Source: Liolophura sinensis
Lineage: Eukaryota; Mollusca; Polyplacophora; Chitonida; Chitonidae
Reading direction: 5' to 3'
Length of the DNA: 64,000 nucleotides
NCBI RefSeq assembly: GCF_032854445.1
Contig: NC_088301.1
Span: forward strand, 48,171,116-48,235,115
In this document: one piece after another, positions 12,842 through 26,530 of the stretch
Layout: every line of letters starts with the position of its first letter
Numbering within the stretch: position 1 is the first letter of the stretch
Program-made: the position numbers and the translations under genes
The notes under the pieces: generated by a model
Told to the model about the DNA's origin: nothing
Seen by the model: the letters and a program-made list of their open reading frames with translations, nothing else
The model's database searches: none

Positions 12842-14340
12842 ACAAAATACAACTTGTAACCTCTAATTAAAGGTTTCTAATATTAATACGTGATGATTCA
12901 GGCCTGAATAGAGTTGATATTGTTTCACGGTGAAGTACATGTAATATACCGTGTGGTACACTGGCTAGTTTGCTGGCCTGTATTACATATATGACCCATG
13001 GAGGTGTACAAATTAACATTTCAGGTAATACGATTACAAGTATAAGTGCATCTGAAATTGCCTAGAATATTCGCTATTATATACATCTTTTTTTCTTTGG
13101 GTTAGCAGTCTTTGCTTAATACAGCAAATATGCAGAATGTTGATAGAAACTTTGCTCATATGAATAGAATGGAAGTGTGTGAAGAGGTCTGACCTGTACA
13201 CAGGCGACGTGCGACGAGGCCATTTAGCTACATTTAGATATGGCTAGTAGTCGGGGGTATTTCACAATATCTGGCCTTGTTTCGTAACGATACAGAGCAA
13301 AGCGTGCTTGACAGGTTTCTCAGTCATCGGGTATCACCTGTTTTATCTGATACCGGGCTGGCGGCATTAACGTGTTAAAACTTTCGTGCCATGTATAACA
13401 TCTGCGGAAAAACACCAGTCATGTTATTTAAACAATCATGGTACAATGTTCATACATATGTAAATGTCTATATATTATATAACAACTGAACATATCCACA
13501 AAACACGTGAAGATTTTATGATGATTTGTTACAGCTATTTTTGTTGTTATTATTATTATTATTTGCAAAGATATCTGATGAAGGAAGAAAAGGGCCATTA
13601 CCTTATATGTATGTTGCTCTTATTTGTTAATTTCTGTTTATCAGAAAGATTTAGCTAAACTATTTAACTTAACATGATTACCATACTTGGTTTCTATTGC
13701 TGGAGTGGACATAGGCCTAATGGCAATTGCGACCATCAAGCTTGTACCTAATACACCGAGCGTCATGGATGCGTAGACTTCTCCTAGTAATGGCATACAT
13801 GTATATGTACCCGTATGTATACAGGACACAAGACAATCCCACTGTGTTGAGTTATTTGTCCATGTGAGCCCCTGGTTATGTGGGTTACACGCTCCGTTTC
13901 ATAACTCACTAAATAAGGCCTGGAGGTGTATGTCACATACATACGACTACAGAATTTAAACAAAACACTTATTTTCCTGCTTTTATCTGAACACTGCGCC
14001 GTTTGTAAGGAAAGGCTAAGCACAAAGGCGGCTTTCTCCACGTTGACCTAGAAGTTCGTCTACAACTATTCAGGCGGCAATAGCTATTATACATACACTA
14101 ATGTTCGCATAAGCTTACTTGATTTAAACATGTGTATGGAAGCCTGTAACTAACAATTCAGCGGTCGTCGGTATACGTGTGTTTTTCTTTTCTAAAATGT
14201 CACAACACTATAAAAGTTGTAATATTGCTTAACGGGCAGGTCTGTACAGTATGTCCACTGTTACCTACATATGATAGCTCACAGCGTCCATTTTTGACGA
14301 TGACCTTTGCGACCTCACTTAGGGCGCTGTTTTAACAAAA
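12842..14340. other. Unrecognised non-coding stretch
   Basis: No supported gene was seen. A short TTA-rich run lies at about 13,546-13,562. Confidence 0.35.
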
Positions 14341-14620
14341 TCGCAAACTTCATACCCCCACCGAAGACGCTACAATCGCCAAGGGTGCTAATTCGCGCCT
14401 TCCGTCGGACCGAGAAGGTCGAGGTTTAATTAAAACATCGTTCTTTGCGATTTCGCGACCTTCGTGCTCGCGCAGAGAAGACCCGAGGCGCTGACAAGAG
14501 GAATCTGTGCCCTTCCGTGTTGGCGGTGGCGCAAAGGTCTCGGAGGGCGCTCTTCTGCGTTTTAATTAAACGCGCTTTCCGCGATCTTTGCGCCGTCTGA
14601 GAGGTCACTAAGGTCGCGAT
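14341..14620. other. CpG-rich block (island-like)
   Basis: By hand count there are about 33 CpG dinucleotides in these 280 bp, far denser than the flanks. It has an internal similarity: a TTTAATTAAAACATCG block near 14,425 and a TTTAATTAAACGCGC block near 14,561, each followed by CGCGAxx-type text. It could be a promoter-associated CpG island, an unmethylated regulatory element or a GC-rich transposon fragment. No downstream gene start is recognisable. The open frame 14,426-14,608 (minus) looks compositional only. Confidence 0.5.
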
Positions 14621-15491
14621 TTAAATGGCCGTTATCAGTCACCATAACAACCACTTGTGCAGTCACTAATTATCTCTTCATTTCGTTACTCCGCTACCGT
14701 ATTTAAAAGCCACATGTAATCAGATTTTCCGGATTAATTTCAGTTTACGCAATTTTGGATGTACCATAGGTAATTAAAGTCATAGACTAAGGAAAGGTAG
14801 TTCAGAATGAGTTCTACCGCGTTTACGCCTTTTTTCTCACGGCGTACAACACATATGAACTTTCATACAGTGGTACATGGGTTTTATAGTAGTTAAAGAA
14901 TGCCCATTGTTTTGTATGAAAGGCTGTCGATTTTATTGTCGTATTCTGATGAATGTCTTATTGTCACGAGCATAGTTTTTGGTAGAGAGTTAACACAGAA
15001 TGTACGACGTCGTTTTGTAAGTTGGATACTCTGGCTTGATCTTTTACATACATGCCCTTTACTGGCTCATATGTTCCTTCACATATTTACAATTTAATCA
15101 CCTGTCAACCATAGCTATATGTACACGATAAATAACATCCATGTAGAGAACTTTTTCCCAAGATATATCATATGCACATGCCATCTTTTCTTTTAGGGCC
15201 AGATATAACTGTACGAATCTCTGTGAACTGGTGGCTGTATAGAGACCGAATAGAAACGCAGAACATCCTTCTCTCTCATCTTTGACGACACAACTACAGT
15301 ATATTTATACGATGCAATCACAAGTCATGTGGAATCCAAATTACATATTTTGCTAGTATAGTATATGTTTTGTCAAAGAAAGGTGAACATGTAGATAAAT
15401 TGCGCTGCGTTGCTTTCTTAAGTGACAGTGAAATTCATTCTTCCAATGAGTCAAGATCTTTCATATGATATAAAGAACTCTAGCGTGGAGT
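14621..15491. other. Unrecognised non-coding stretch
   Basis: No supported gene or repeat was seen. Confidence 0.35.
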
Positions 15492-15770
15492 GTAAAACCA
15501 GAGCGGCGACGGCAGTGTGATAATTGGCAATTGGTCACACACTACCGGTGAAATAAGGCCTCTTGTCAATTTACCTCAGTTAGCGTTTTATTTCAGCTGT
15601 TCATGTAAATGGACAAATAGTAGCAACGTAAACCACCCTCCCCCGTCTCTCCAATCCATGGCTTCAGCAGAATTGCGTAGAAAAATATGCAGTGATGTTA
15701 AATGCGATTTATTAGACATCGCTGGCCTAGAGTTACTCAAAGTACTGTGTTGTCATCACAATTTATGAAC
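15492..15770 (+). repeat. Interspersed repeat family A, near full length
   Basis: The most complete plus-strand copy. Order of blocks: GTAAAACCAGAGCGGCGACG, GTGTGATAATTGGCAATTGG, CCGGTGAAATAAGGCCTCTT, TTTACCTCAGTTAGCG, CTGTTCATGTAAATG, a variable middle, GCAGAATTGCGTAGAAAAAT, GCAGTGATGTTAAATGCGAT, then TTATTAGACATCGCTGG, AGAGTTACTCAAAG and TGTGTTGTCATCACA. The 83-codon open frame over it (15,517-15,768) is not conserved as open in the copy at 44,785-45,049, so I treat it as non-coding. Confidence 0.85.
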
Positions 15771-18346
15771 AGTCATATGAAAACAATGCAGATGGTTTAC
15801 ATTTCTGAGTACGAGGCATAAAACGCAGGTATTATTGTGCAAAATCCGAACATTTTGGAATCTGTATAGCATCATCAACACTTACATATTGTCGAATATT
15901 TATCTTCAAAGAAAACTGATATTATCCTTTGGAAGTAATATTGATTGTATACTGCATAACCGAATGCAGCTTTGTCACAGAACCATAATAAATGCTTGAC
16001 AGGGAGCAATGTTCTTGCCCAGCTGACTAATAAACGCCGGCTTTGTCTGATCACAAGCAAGGGTCCGGCCAGCACAACGGTCGGTCACTCACCGGAAGTG
16101 CGTACATGTTTTTCACTTGTCAAATACATAACGTTGACTGTATCCGTGATGATACGTACTGTATATACAACAAACGTTCAACGTGATACTAAAGTAAATA
16201 CGTGAAAAAATGTATGCTTAGTTGGAATGCAAAATAAGTAAACAGAAAACTGATGCATATGAAAAGCATGACTACATAATTAAGCCTTACAAATCATTCA
16301 ATGACTTTTGAAGTAATGGTGTGCGCTGGCAAATACGGATATTGCGGTTTAGAGAGGCTCTGCGGAACATTTTTGGCCAAAAAATGGATCAGAGAAATTC
16401 AGCCGAATTTTTTTTAGCTATTATTTTGGAATAGGCCAAATAATAACCGCTCATACACGTTACCAATGTAAATATGTAATCAAATTCGTAAAATTTATTA
16501 TCACGGACACTTAATCGCTTTGTCAAACATTAGAATCATTTAAACGCTATACAAACTAGTGCAGGTCCGAGCCTGATATTTTCTGTAATGCAACAATTTG
16601 AGGTATTCTTGGTACATAGAGAAAAAATTATTTGATTAGTGAATGTGGATTTTGTGCCTATAATCTCGGGTACAGCCTCTTTAAGCCCACACAAAACTCC
16701 TGTCACTTAAAAGAATTGCTGCGTGTTTCGATGACTCAACGAAAGGAGAAAATATTAAATCATAATTTAGGACATACTAAGTCCATTTGGGAGATATTAG
16801 ATACATAATTAAGACTTAAATATTTTTTCTTGATGAGGACTTCGTATGACGAATGCCGCTTTTTATTTTGTAATATTTGTTTCCAGGTACTAGATACTTA
16901 ATTTTAACTTACATATATTGTCCTGATTAGGACTATATCATAGATACTCCCACATATACTTCATTTTTTTCACAACGTGGCCTTAATGTGTCTCCAGCAC
17001 ATCACAGAAATTTGTGTCGGTGACATGTGCTTGATTAACAGCAATTGAAGTAGTGTTTACCAGAAATATGACTTTAATACACATATGCTTCGCTTAACGC
17101 CTTGTAGCTTGGCAGAACCATAATGGTTCAGCCGCTTCTGCCAGTAAACGCTCTGACAGTCCCCGTCGGAGCCCCTGCTGCGCCGGTCTGGCACTGTGGT
17201 ACTCTAACAGCTTGCTTTCATTCACCACCACATGCCATCACGTCAGCGGACGGGCTGAGATAAGTAGGACAGGAGGTGCCTGGAGACACAGGCTGGCAAC
17301 AATATCCTGTCTATCCGTACATTCACCAGAAGCCAGCAACCTTGCATATATAGTGTTGCTGCATATTCATGAAGAAAACACCATCTTCTCAAACATCTTA
17401 TCAGGGATTTTGATATTTGATTCTAAGCTTAACACAAGCGATCTCCCTCTTTGACAACGACTACGAGGGATTGTTGAAGTGAAGGTTACTGTATGTGCCT
17501 GGTTTAAATTGGTAGCCTGACACTACAAGTATTTACTTACCATTCAAAATATATATAATAAATCACAATAATTAATATAGAAGTGGAAATGGCCTAGTGT
17601 TATAGGCACTCTAGCCAGGATTCGCGCTTTCTGTCTGGTGGAATGACAGCTAGGTTTCCCTGTGGAGGTTGCTTAAGGCGACTAGAAAAAACCGCGACTA
17701 GACACAAACAATATTTCTAGGACTTTCCCGGAGACAATATAAATGTTCAAGGTACAGATTATGTTACTAAAATAAACATATTCCTAGTGATAATCAGTGA
17801 TAAATCAGGTCGTATTTACTAAATTTGTATTCCATTACATAAGCGTACACATGCTGATGTATATATTGCATCTATTAACCCTGTATACTTCTCTCATAAA
17901 TATATTCTTTGTCGTCGACTTGAAGTAAATTTTACGCGACCTTTACTCCTATCACCAGCCTAATGAATATGTTTTAACAGTAGGCGGACAAAAAAGGTTC
18001 CGGTGTACCGCGACAAACTTCGAAAAATGGGCATTTCAAAAGTGCCCCCCCCCCTCCCTCCCCCATCAAGATCAAGAAGTTCGTACACCATCCTCAACAA
18101 GAACAACATTATCTACCCATGGAGCTCCTCGTCACAGATATAACATTAATGTTGTCATAAACAGGAAAACCCTGTGATAAAATGATGTCTATTTCGAAGT
18201 CCTCAAACAATTTGTGTGTTAAATGACATGGTAATTCATATCAGCGCGAAGTAAACTCAAGTCTATGGGTTAAAATTCAACTTACAGCACTACTCGCAGT
18301 TAGCATTTTATAGGCGCTTTTAGTTTTCCTGTATACCGGTACATAA

Positions 18347-18347
<1 letters not shown>
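15771..18347. other. Unrecognised non-coding stretch
   Basis: No supported gene was seen. Short open frames at 15,972-16,205 and 17,212-17,454 carry no motif. A C-rich tract of mostly cytosines lies at about 18,043-18,064. Confidence 0.35.

Positions 18348-18391
<44 letters not shown>
18348..18391. repeat. (TG)n microsatellite
   Basis: An uninterrupted TG run of about 22 repeats, followed to about 18,440 by a degenerate ATAAGTATAAATG pattern. The 158-codon minus-strand open frame across it (18,277-18,753) owes its length partly to the repeat (a Thr-His run) and is not supported as a gene. Confidence 0.95.
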
Positions 18392-18392
<1 letters not shown>

Positions 18393-20741
18393 ATAAGTAT
18401 AAATGTACAAGTGTATAAGTATAAGTATAAATGCATAAGTGAATAACGAGTATTACCAGGATAGGCAAAATATAGTTCCTAGCGAACAATAGGGCTTTAT
18501 TAATCCAAAGACAAGGTGAGACCGCAGCAAACAAGACTGCATTGGCGCAGTAAGTATTCGCGTGACGTGAGCAAGAGGTACGGCCACTATGCCGTACTTG
18601 AGACGGTAGCATAGGTTTGTCTAGTTTCGTATCGCCTTGGGCAGAAACTTTCTCTGAGTTATTTTGGGCGTACCTTACGGTAAGGTATATATACAGCATT
18701 TTCTGCCCACATCTGATGAACGTGAGATCAGCTAATCTCTGCTTACGGGGCACATTCGGGATAGAGTTATACCGTAAACTACAGGTTTTTAAGTAAAAAC
18801 GGACCTAGTATGGATGATTATCTATACAAAGGTTTATATCCTTAATTTAACACTAGTTCAAGCGGCTTTTTTTAAAAAAATTACCTTCATGAGTTAATCT
18901 GCTCAAATCGGACTAAGGGGTTTCTATTTTAAAGATTAGTTTTTTGTATTGCAAGCAAATTCCTAAGTAATTTTCACCTGATTGATTCCCAGAATCAGTG
19001 CTGATAAAAATACCGGATCGTACTTATAATTTATCTGATTTACTAATACCGATATAACTGTGCTGTTTTTAATAAAGTCTCTCCTGTATGTCTTCTGATG
19101 TATTTACTACGCAAATGTAGCCATGAAGTACACCTGAGGAATTACCCATTGACGCCTTATAGCACGGGAGGACCTTGACCTGTGGATCCTCTTTGTTTGG
19201 GAGGAGGATAGATAACACCTGTGACATTAAAACACAATATTTCGAATAGAAATCCATGCATTGCCCTGAAACTGTTCGGTGAGTGATTTAAAAGACTACA
19301 TGAGTGGCTTGATCATCAGAGGAAATGAGCTCGAAATTATGGCTTGTAAACACGAACCAGTACTTATACATTAATACGCACCTCGTGTAGGTCTAATCTA
19401 ACACACGGTCACAAGGGAGACAAATAGTTGATGGTTATTTTTTTTTTCAACTTCCCACACTACATCGTGGGCGTTCAAACACAAAAAGCTCGTCAAATGA
19501 CCTTTTTGTTTCGGGTGTTATACTGGGAATATTTTTCCCTCGCTTAAGTAAGTGTGAATAGTGAACCTCATGGTGAGGTGTTAGAATACTCATGCAGGCT
19601 CGATGAATGCCAAATTACAATCGGACCTCCATGCATGTAGCTCTACATCTTGTCGAGTAGAAAAGAGAGAGCTGTAAACATGTTGACGCCTCTCTCTTAT
19701 TTCGCCCATAAACTTAACCGCATTTAAATTGTACAAACGTTTATATAAAATATAAAGCCCAATGTCCGCTGCTATTAAACTATATAAACGTCTGTCATGA
19801 TCGACACTAATCTGCACAAGTCCTTCTCCCTTAAGAAATAACTTTCTAGACAATCACGCTTTAATTCTGAAAACATTGATGTCACTGGGATATCAAAAAG
19901 TGAAAAACTTTTTTTCACATGCCTCGAAAAATTTGAAGGATTTGCTTTGCCTTCTATTTGCAGAGCAAATCAGAGGACATTTGCTGAACAAAAGCTGTGA
20001 TTTATGAGCCATCCAAGACACTTACAGTTACAGTCAAATCACCTGACCGTATGTTTAGATTTGCTTGCACAAATGGGTCATATGTTATATACGATAATGT
20101 TGACCATGAAACAAGTCTAAAACTTGGTCCACATCCAGGCTATCATACAAATGTCACAGACTCATGGAAAAAAGTTATTTGCTTCGTAATGTAAATTGCC
20201 TAGTAGTGGTAGAGCTGGTTACACGCCACAGCGGGTAAGCAGGAACATGTGGCAGTTCGATAGCTGACAGATCCTTGGGCTAGTGTCGGTGTACGCGTAA
20301 GAGCTGTGGATACAACCCACGCCCAAACTAAGCAAGACATTGAACACGTTTTCTCTTTACCCCGGGTGATGTCAAGCTCGTTCAACGTCGCTCTTGTGTT
20401 AACATTCGCCTGTTGGCACATGCTCGTACTTCCGACAAATCCGTACACACAAGCATTTTAGCGGATACAGGCCTTGAAAATTTCTTTCAAACTTGTGACA
20501 ATTCTCCATCAAATTGCATAGCCTTATATGCGTTAGCCTCAACCAGGCTGACGTTGCCAGTACAGAAGGCTATACGTAACAACATAACCCGACGAGGAGA
20601 TCTAGGGGCAAATCTAACCTTGAAATACCCAAACTGTCTAGCTCTTCTGGCCACACGCCTTCAACCCGAAGAAATACATTTACAGACGACACGTACTTAC
20701 AACATGTGCAGAGTAACTTCTCAATTTGTCAGGCTAATATG
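18392..20741. other. Unrecognised non-coding stretch
   Basis: No supported gene was seen. The open frames at 19,590-19,853 (minus) and 20,413-20,805 (plus, 130 codons) have no recognisable domain. Confidence 0.35.
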
Positions 20742-20820
20742 TCGTATAAGAAATATTTTACATCTCTCGTATTATAAGAGAAATCTTACATCTCTTGCAT
20801 CATGAGAGAAATCTTACATA
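20742..20820. repeat. Short 28-bp tandem repeat, three units
   Basis: Three consecutive variants of CGTATTATAAGAGAAATCTT followed by ACATCTCT. The last ends ACATATCC. Units 2 and 3 are most alike, and the first has AAGAAATATTTTACATCTCT. Confidence 0.8.
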
Positions 20821-23800
20821 TCCACAGCGCATAAGATAATTCATGAATGGTATATCCACCAATCGTCAAAATATGGAACAAATAAAAATGTCGAGCTCTG
20901 GCAATGATGTATAATGGATAAGTAAAATTCTTGGCTGTCGGAATCATTTTCACGAAATTCAGTGATGCTGAAAATCTGTTTGGGAATTATTTATGGCACT
21001 TGTACGGAGATCATATTGAGCAGAACCCAAAACACGCATAAAATATATGTCAGTGTAAGGAACAGGGTGCCTGTGTAGTCAGCAATATTTTCGAGGTTAA
21101 TTATTTGTGATTTCGGAACTCACTACAGCTGTGGTGGATGAAAAGGCTGTTAAACAGGTCTGGCGCCATACAAATGTAATCTAGAACGCAAAAAGTCCTA
21201 CGGTATTGAACGGAGAGGTGGATCGAAGAAAGTGTCGGGCTTCTTCGCGGATTTAGCGAGAAGGTCTCGCAGGTTCTGGTGCACCCAGATCGCCTGCAGC
21301 CAGGACACTCAGTCTTGTCTTGACAGAAGTGAGAGAAGGAGGCCAAACGGGCAAAGCTTTCCTAGTTCGCCTTTATCGATCGCTGGTCGTCCAACCTTCG
21401 AGGGATTTGAAGTATTCACGCAAGTGATCATGTCGATGCCGCCATGAATTCCAAAAGAAAATGGACAGAAATGAATTCACACGTAGCGCCAGAGACTTGG
21501 CAAACACCCATTTTCGAAGACATCGGGGAAATCGGTAGCTCGGGTGACCATGGTTATATATGAAAACTGTTTACATACATTCAATGGGGTTTGCACACAG
21601 ATCATCATTTGTTCACGGTTATATACCAACTCAATCTTCCTGGAAACTTAGTCTCCACTCAGCCTTTTCACGGAACCGTAATAGTAGCTATAGACCTCCA
21701 TCACGCAATGCTTGTCTCCCTGTCTAAGGCAAAGCACCACTGCCATATGCATAAGGGTCATTAATACCTCCGCACACACAATATGCGAAACTGACAACGA
21801 CTTTATATACACAGGAGTGATTTATTCTGATTGATCCTCTAATTCAAATGTATGCGACAATATTTGTACAAAAGAGAGGTAATAGTCGTAAGTATAGTGC
21901 ACATGTTTACATGTTACTAATAGGCCAGCCCCAACTTTGTTTCGTACATACTGTTGTATTCGCTAAGGCCTCCGTGATCGAAAACTGGTGATGTAAGAGC
22001 CCATGAACTTTGGTTTGATGCAGCCCAGGTCAGTTTCCGTTCAGGGCATAGATATGCAAATCCATGGAGGAATAAAATATCTTATCTTATATTTTCTTAG
22101 AAAAGCTGATATTCATGTATATCTATAATCTGTAAGCCAGGTAAGAATTTAATCACATAGTCCAGGACATCTGAACCTGAAAACGAAATAAAAGCAATAA
22201 TGTACGTGTTCAGAAACGCGCTATTGAATATTTTCAGTTTAAGAACAACTTGACCTGGCTCTGAATTAATACCATAGACTTCAGTGCAGCATTTAACATC
22301 CTTGCTAAATCATCAACATAATAAAAACCAGGGATGTTCCATGCAGGAATCCCTTGTACGCGTGGTACTTAGTGTGCGGAAATGACGATGAATTTTAAGC
22401 GGCTCTGCATCTAGTAACCTCGATTAAACCTTTCCGTGCTCTCTGATTAAACATAGCTTAATAAAGAGGAGTGTCAACTCTATCCTGTTTACCGTAAGGT
22501 GTTTACAAAAGAATAGTCAGTGTATACTTCACAATATAGAAAAACTCGAACAGCTGTGCAAAGCTACTGTATCATCATTTAGTAAACAAAATACAAAGTT
22601 GTCTCAGTTGTCTCTTATAGGCCTATATGACAGCTCTCTTTCCATTACCTTGTGATGTTTAATCAATTTGTCACTTATTCACTTAGAAATTTTCATTTGT
22701 AATATAATTATTATTACTATCGCAGCATTAGTACGAATGAAATATCTATCTGGTGACGTAGAGGATGTAACAACAACTCAAAAACCGTAGGCCATATTTT
22801 CTTTTGGATATTGCATATACGTCATTTGTCACATTACTGGCGAAATTTCCCGTTAACATTTCATTCATGAAGAAGAACAAGGCCTTCTGCTTTTTTTTTT
22901 TTTTACTGCCTCGATATTTTACTTACTTAGTACATGATACGCAGACAAACATATCGGAAGTGAGCAAAATATCACGGAATCACATTTTTAGGCGGAAGTC
23001 TGGAAGAGTACACAAGGTTGATAGCTGATAAGTGTCTATTACATACTGTATATACACCTAGGACTATACGTATATTGTTCCAGATATTTTCAAGAGCCAT
23101 TTCTCTAACCATTTAATCGATAACGTTCTCTATATTTAAGAAGGGATAGGTTTGTGGGGTATTTATATCAGTTTTAATATACAGTTCAACGGCATGTAAA
23201 TTGTCAAACTTGAATCTTAAATATTACATACATCTATCGTGTCCTTAATGGTGAAATCATGAAGAATCTACCTATTTTGTAGAAGAAGAGGGCAATGTTT
23301 AGCTCATTTCATACCCTTTACCGGGTTAGTTCCTTGTAAACATTGCTATGCTAATGAATCATATCGGCATAGAATGTAATATTTAAACATACATGTATAC
23401 GTGAGTTTGTTAACCTCTATAGCACAAAACATTTTGCTTCCTGTCTAATTCCTGGGGAAATTTGCGTGATTTATTTTGGTAAAGCTTTCTTAAATATGGC
23501 AAGCCAGCCATGTATTATACAAACAAGTTCTACCGTGTAACTATTGTACATGAACATTTGTGAAGCACTTCATATTCGTCGAAGACACGGGACTTTCTTT
23601 CTAATTACCCACTAATTCAAAGAACTTTCCGACCCGGAATTAATATCGTTAGTATGTCCTTGTCCAAAATTAGGCGAGTTCTCTCTAGTTCTAGATAATA
23701 TGAACCAATACATTTTTTTCAGGTGCAGACAGGGACACAGTCTGTCTAATATACACAGCTTGTCTGGCCGGAGATTGCACGTTCTCACGAGACGGCAGAA

Positions 23801-24954
23801 GTAAATGGAGTATTGTGGTGATGGATAAAACACAAGCACCTTGATGATGTAACGCGTCTTCTTCATCCTCTTGGTTTACAAACCCGTGCGGATTTCGACG
23901 CCGTTCTGACGTCTCGTGTTGAATTTTAAATGAGCGATTAGGTTTCTATTTTGAGCCACAACTAGAGGGGGACCATCACTGATCAACCGGAAATGTCCTA
24001 TGGTGCCTGGAATGTAGTAACATGGATACGTGTCTTCACTGGTTAACTGTTGACTTAAACGCATCGTCTTAAACGCTTACCTTCAATAAATTTAACATCC
24101 TAACACCTAATCGCATTACGTGAGAACAACGATGCTGTATTCAGAGGTAATTTCACACAGCTTCTGTAACAGTCAGAAGATGGATCTCCTAGGAAGATAC
24201 AGAACATTCAGTACAACAAATCACGTGTGTACTCCGTGTTTATTATTACACACCTCGCCTCATTTTCCCTTAAAGTACGTAATATCAAATGCTCAAAAGC
24301 TTTATAGCAAAAGTACTATATAGCTGAATATAGGCTATACACCGAATTCCGTGCATGATAAACACTAAATACGTTTTTTCTTTTCTGGAGTGGGTTTAAT
24401 TAATTTATCAATTTAATTCAGAGGCATAAGTTAACGACCAAGGATAAAACTTCACTATAGCATTTCACACATCTGAAGTAGTTTTTTCCAGGTGAAGGCG
24501 ATGGAATGTATGCTAGTATATACTGTGATCATGCCGTATCACATCGCCTCGGAGATATGTCCAATGTAAAAATAACAAGTGCACAAATTTTGCTAATCAT
24601 ATCCACACCATACAACGAAATTAGTGACACGAATATGAACGGATTCTCTTTCAAATCATGAGTAACGTCAGACTAGTTTTTGTGAGCTCTTCGTGTATTA
24701 TAGTGGATACCTGTATTGATTTATCTGATCATTGTACTCAATAATATTTCTGTAACCTGATTGAGCCCTTAAGAAACCATCATTCATTCGTATGTACCTC
24801 ATGATCTCACACAAGCTAAGGCCACAGTCGAAACAACGAGTGTGAATACCTTTACATTCAGTGCTCCATCTCCTATATCACTGGACCATAGTGACGATAC
24901 CCCCCGTTTACCACTGCATATTTAGTTTTTACAAACGTCGTGATTATGGTGTTT
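20821..24954. other. Unrecognised non-coding stretch
   Basis: No supported gene was seen. A moderately GC-rich part at about 21,200-21,430 has overlapping short open frames on both strands without motifs. A T-run lies at about 22,891-22,904. Confidence 0.35.
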
Positions 24955-25022
24955 TGAGTGTCATGTCCGCCTATAGCGTCCTGGCTTCGAAACGGACATT
25001 AGTATAGCGGCCGTCAACCAGA
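24955..25022 (-). repeat. Possible SINE head fragment
   Basis: Read on the minus strand it goes GACGGCCGCTATACTAATGT then CCGTTTCGAAGCCAGGACGC. This resembles the head of the SINE at 26,225-26,530 (GACCGCTTCGG, CTAATAATTAGATCGTCCGT, CTCGAAGTCGGGTGATCAGG). The match is short and imperfect. Confidence 0.3.
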
Positions 25023-26224
25023 ATGAACTTTGCTAGTAGCTGTTTCACTTATACTGATAAGCCTGGACTTTAGATCCAGTTTATTTTATCTCGCGAGGTT
25101 TAACAAATAGCATAGATGATTCAGATGATATTTATCTGCGTTGCTACATACACATGTATGAAATAAGTCACGATATGGTTTACTTCAGATATAATGACTG
25201 AAGTTTGATTGAATAAAATAGGTCATGTTCTTCTTTTTAAAGTATGATCCGCAAGAGGGCCACTGACTGGTCACATGACAAATATAGTAGACCGCGGTCA
25301 CATTGCTGTCTGTTTGGTAAAGTTAAATAAAGATGATTGTTTGTCGCTCTTCCCTTTTTTGAGCCTATCATTCCACAGAGAACGAAAATCAGGGTATAGA
25401 AACATGAAAACAACACATTACTTACCGTACTTCCAATTCTTTCACGGCTAATATAGTTGATTGACCTGACCTTGAACTATAGATTCAGTCACGAACCGCT
25501 TTCACAAAAGTTCTTCAATGAAATTTCAAACTTTATATACACGTTGTTTAGGTTACATCGCTATAAAGAAACCTGATTTACAAGAAAAACTAAGAGAAAC
25601 TGATTTGTGAAAGGTGGCTTCTGGTTAGTCTATTCCTGAAAAACAAGGAACTCGAGCTTTATTTCCAGTCATTGTCGAAGTGGGAAGGAGTAATCGGCAA
25701 ATTACTATTCTAGAATAGACAGGCATATGCAAGGACTTGGACAATGCGACCTGAGGTTTATCCTTAAAAGTTTCTCACTCTTTAATGTGAGATTAAACAA
25801 AACAATGAAAGTTTAAAAGGACATCGAAAATTACATTGACTACAAAATGGATTGGAAGAGCTGCTAACGTTTAACATGTTAAAGGTATTTAATTTTAAAA
25901 AACAGGCGTTTGTTTCATAGATACATGGGTTTATTTTATAAATGCATGCAGTATTTATAAATACTTATATTTATTATTTAAATGCAATCGTTTATGTAGT
26001 AAATTCGATGGGTTTATTGCTGAAATGGAGTGATTTTAGCGTTTTCTGTGTATATGATCAACATTATAAAGCAGTCTCATTATCAGCTGTGGAATAAACA
26101 GGTTTAAGTACGTTACAATTAAACATTATAAACGTTTATTATCTGTTGTAAAGACATATTATCACGCGTATAAGTGTTAAACATCTGTTGTTTTTTTAGT
26201 GTACGATGCATTTGTCATGTGTGT
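25023..26224. other. Unrecognised non-coding stretch
   Basis: No supported gene or repeat was seen. Very AT-rich towards 25,900-26,200. Confidence 0.35.
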
Positions 26225-26530
26225 ATGTATGCTTCGGATTTTACGTCGTACCCAATAATTTTTCATTCATATGACAATGAGGAGTCATTAGGTGGGTGTA
26301 CATATAGTGTGCCCCCAAAGCGGCTCCGCCGCTGATGTATACATGCCGAAGATACCCAACATGACACCCCACTCAGTCACATTATACTACCAGCCCTGTT
26401 TGTCCTCTCAGTGATGACCGCCAAGTGCTGTTTTTTTAAACCTTTGGTATGACCGTACCCAGTTTTGATCCCTGATCACCCGACTTCGAGACGGACGATC
26501 TAATTATTAGGCCACCGAAGCGGTCTTGAT
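26225..26530 (-). repeat. Decayed tRNA-derived SINE, second family
   Basis: On the minus strand the unit starts with GACCGCTTCGGTGGCCTAAT. TGGCCTAATAATTAG resembles a polymerase III A box, and about 35 bp downstream GGGATCAAAACTGGG is a degenerate B box. The body runs to TTGGGTACGACGTAAAATCC near 26,230. Head sequence and body differ from the V-SINE-like elements at 37, 49 and 58 kb. I saw no clear target duplications, so it is old. Confidence 0.5.

Noticed and set aside
15517-15768. 83-codon frame as a conserved small protein
   Set aside because: It lies within repeat family A, and the equivalent frame has stops in the copy at 44,785-45,049.
16355-16690. Possible TIR element with AGAGGCT ends
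   Set aside because: Only about seven bases match as an inverted repeat, and no second copy was seen.
18277-18753. 158-codon minus-strand open frame
   Set aside because: It is partly carried by the TG microsatellite (Thr-His run), and the rest shows no domain or splice context.
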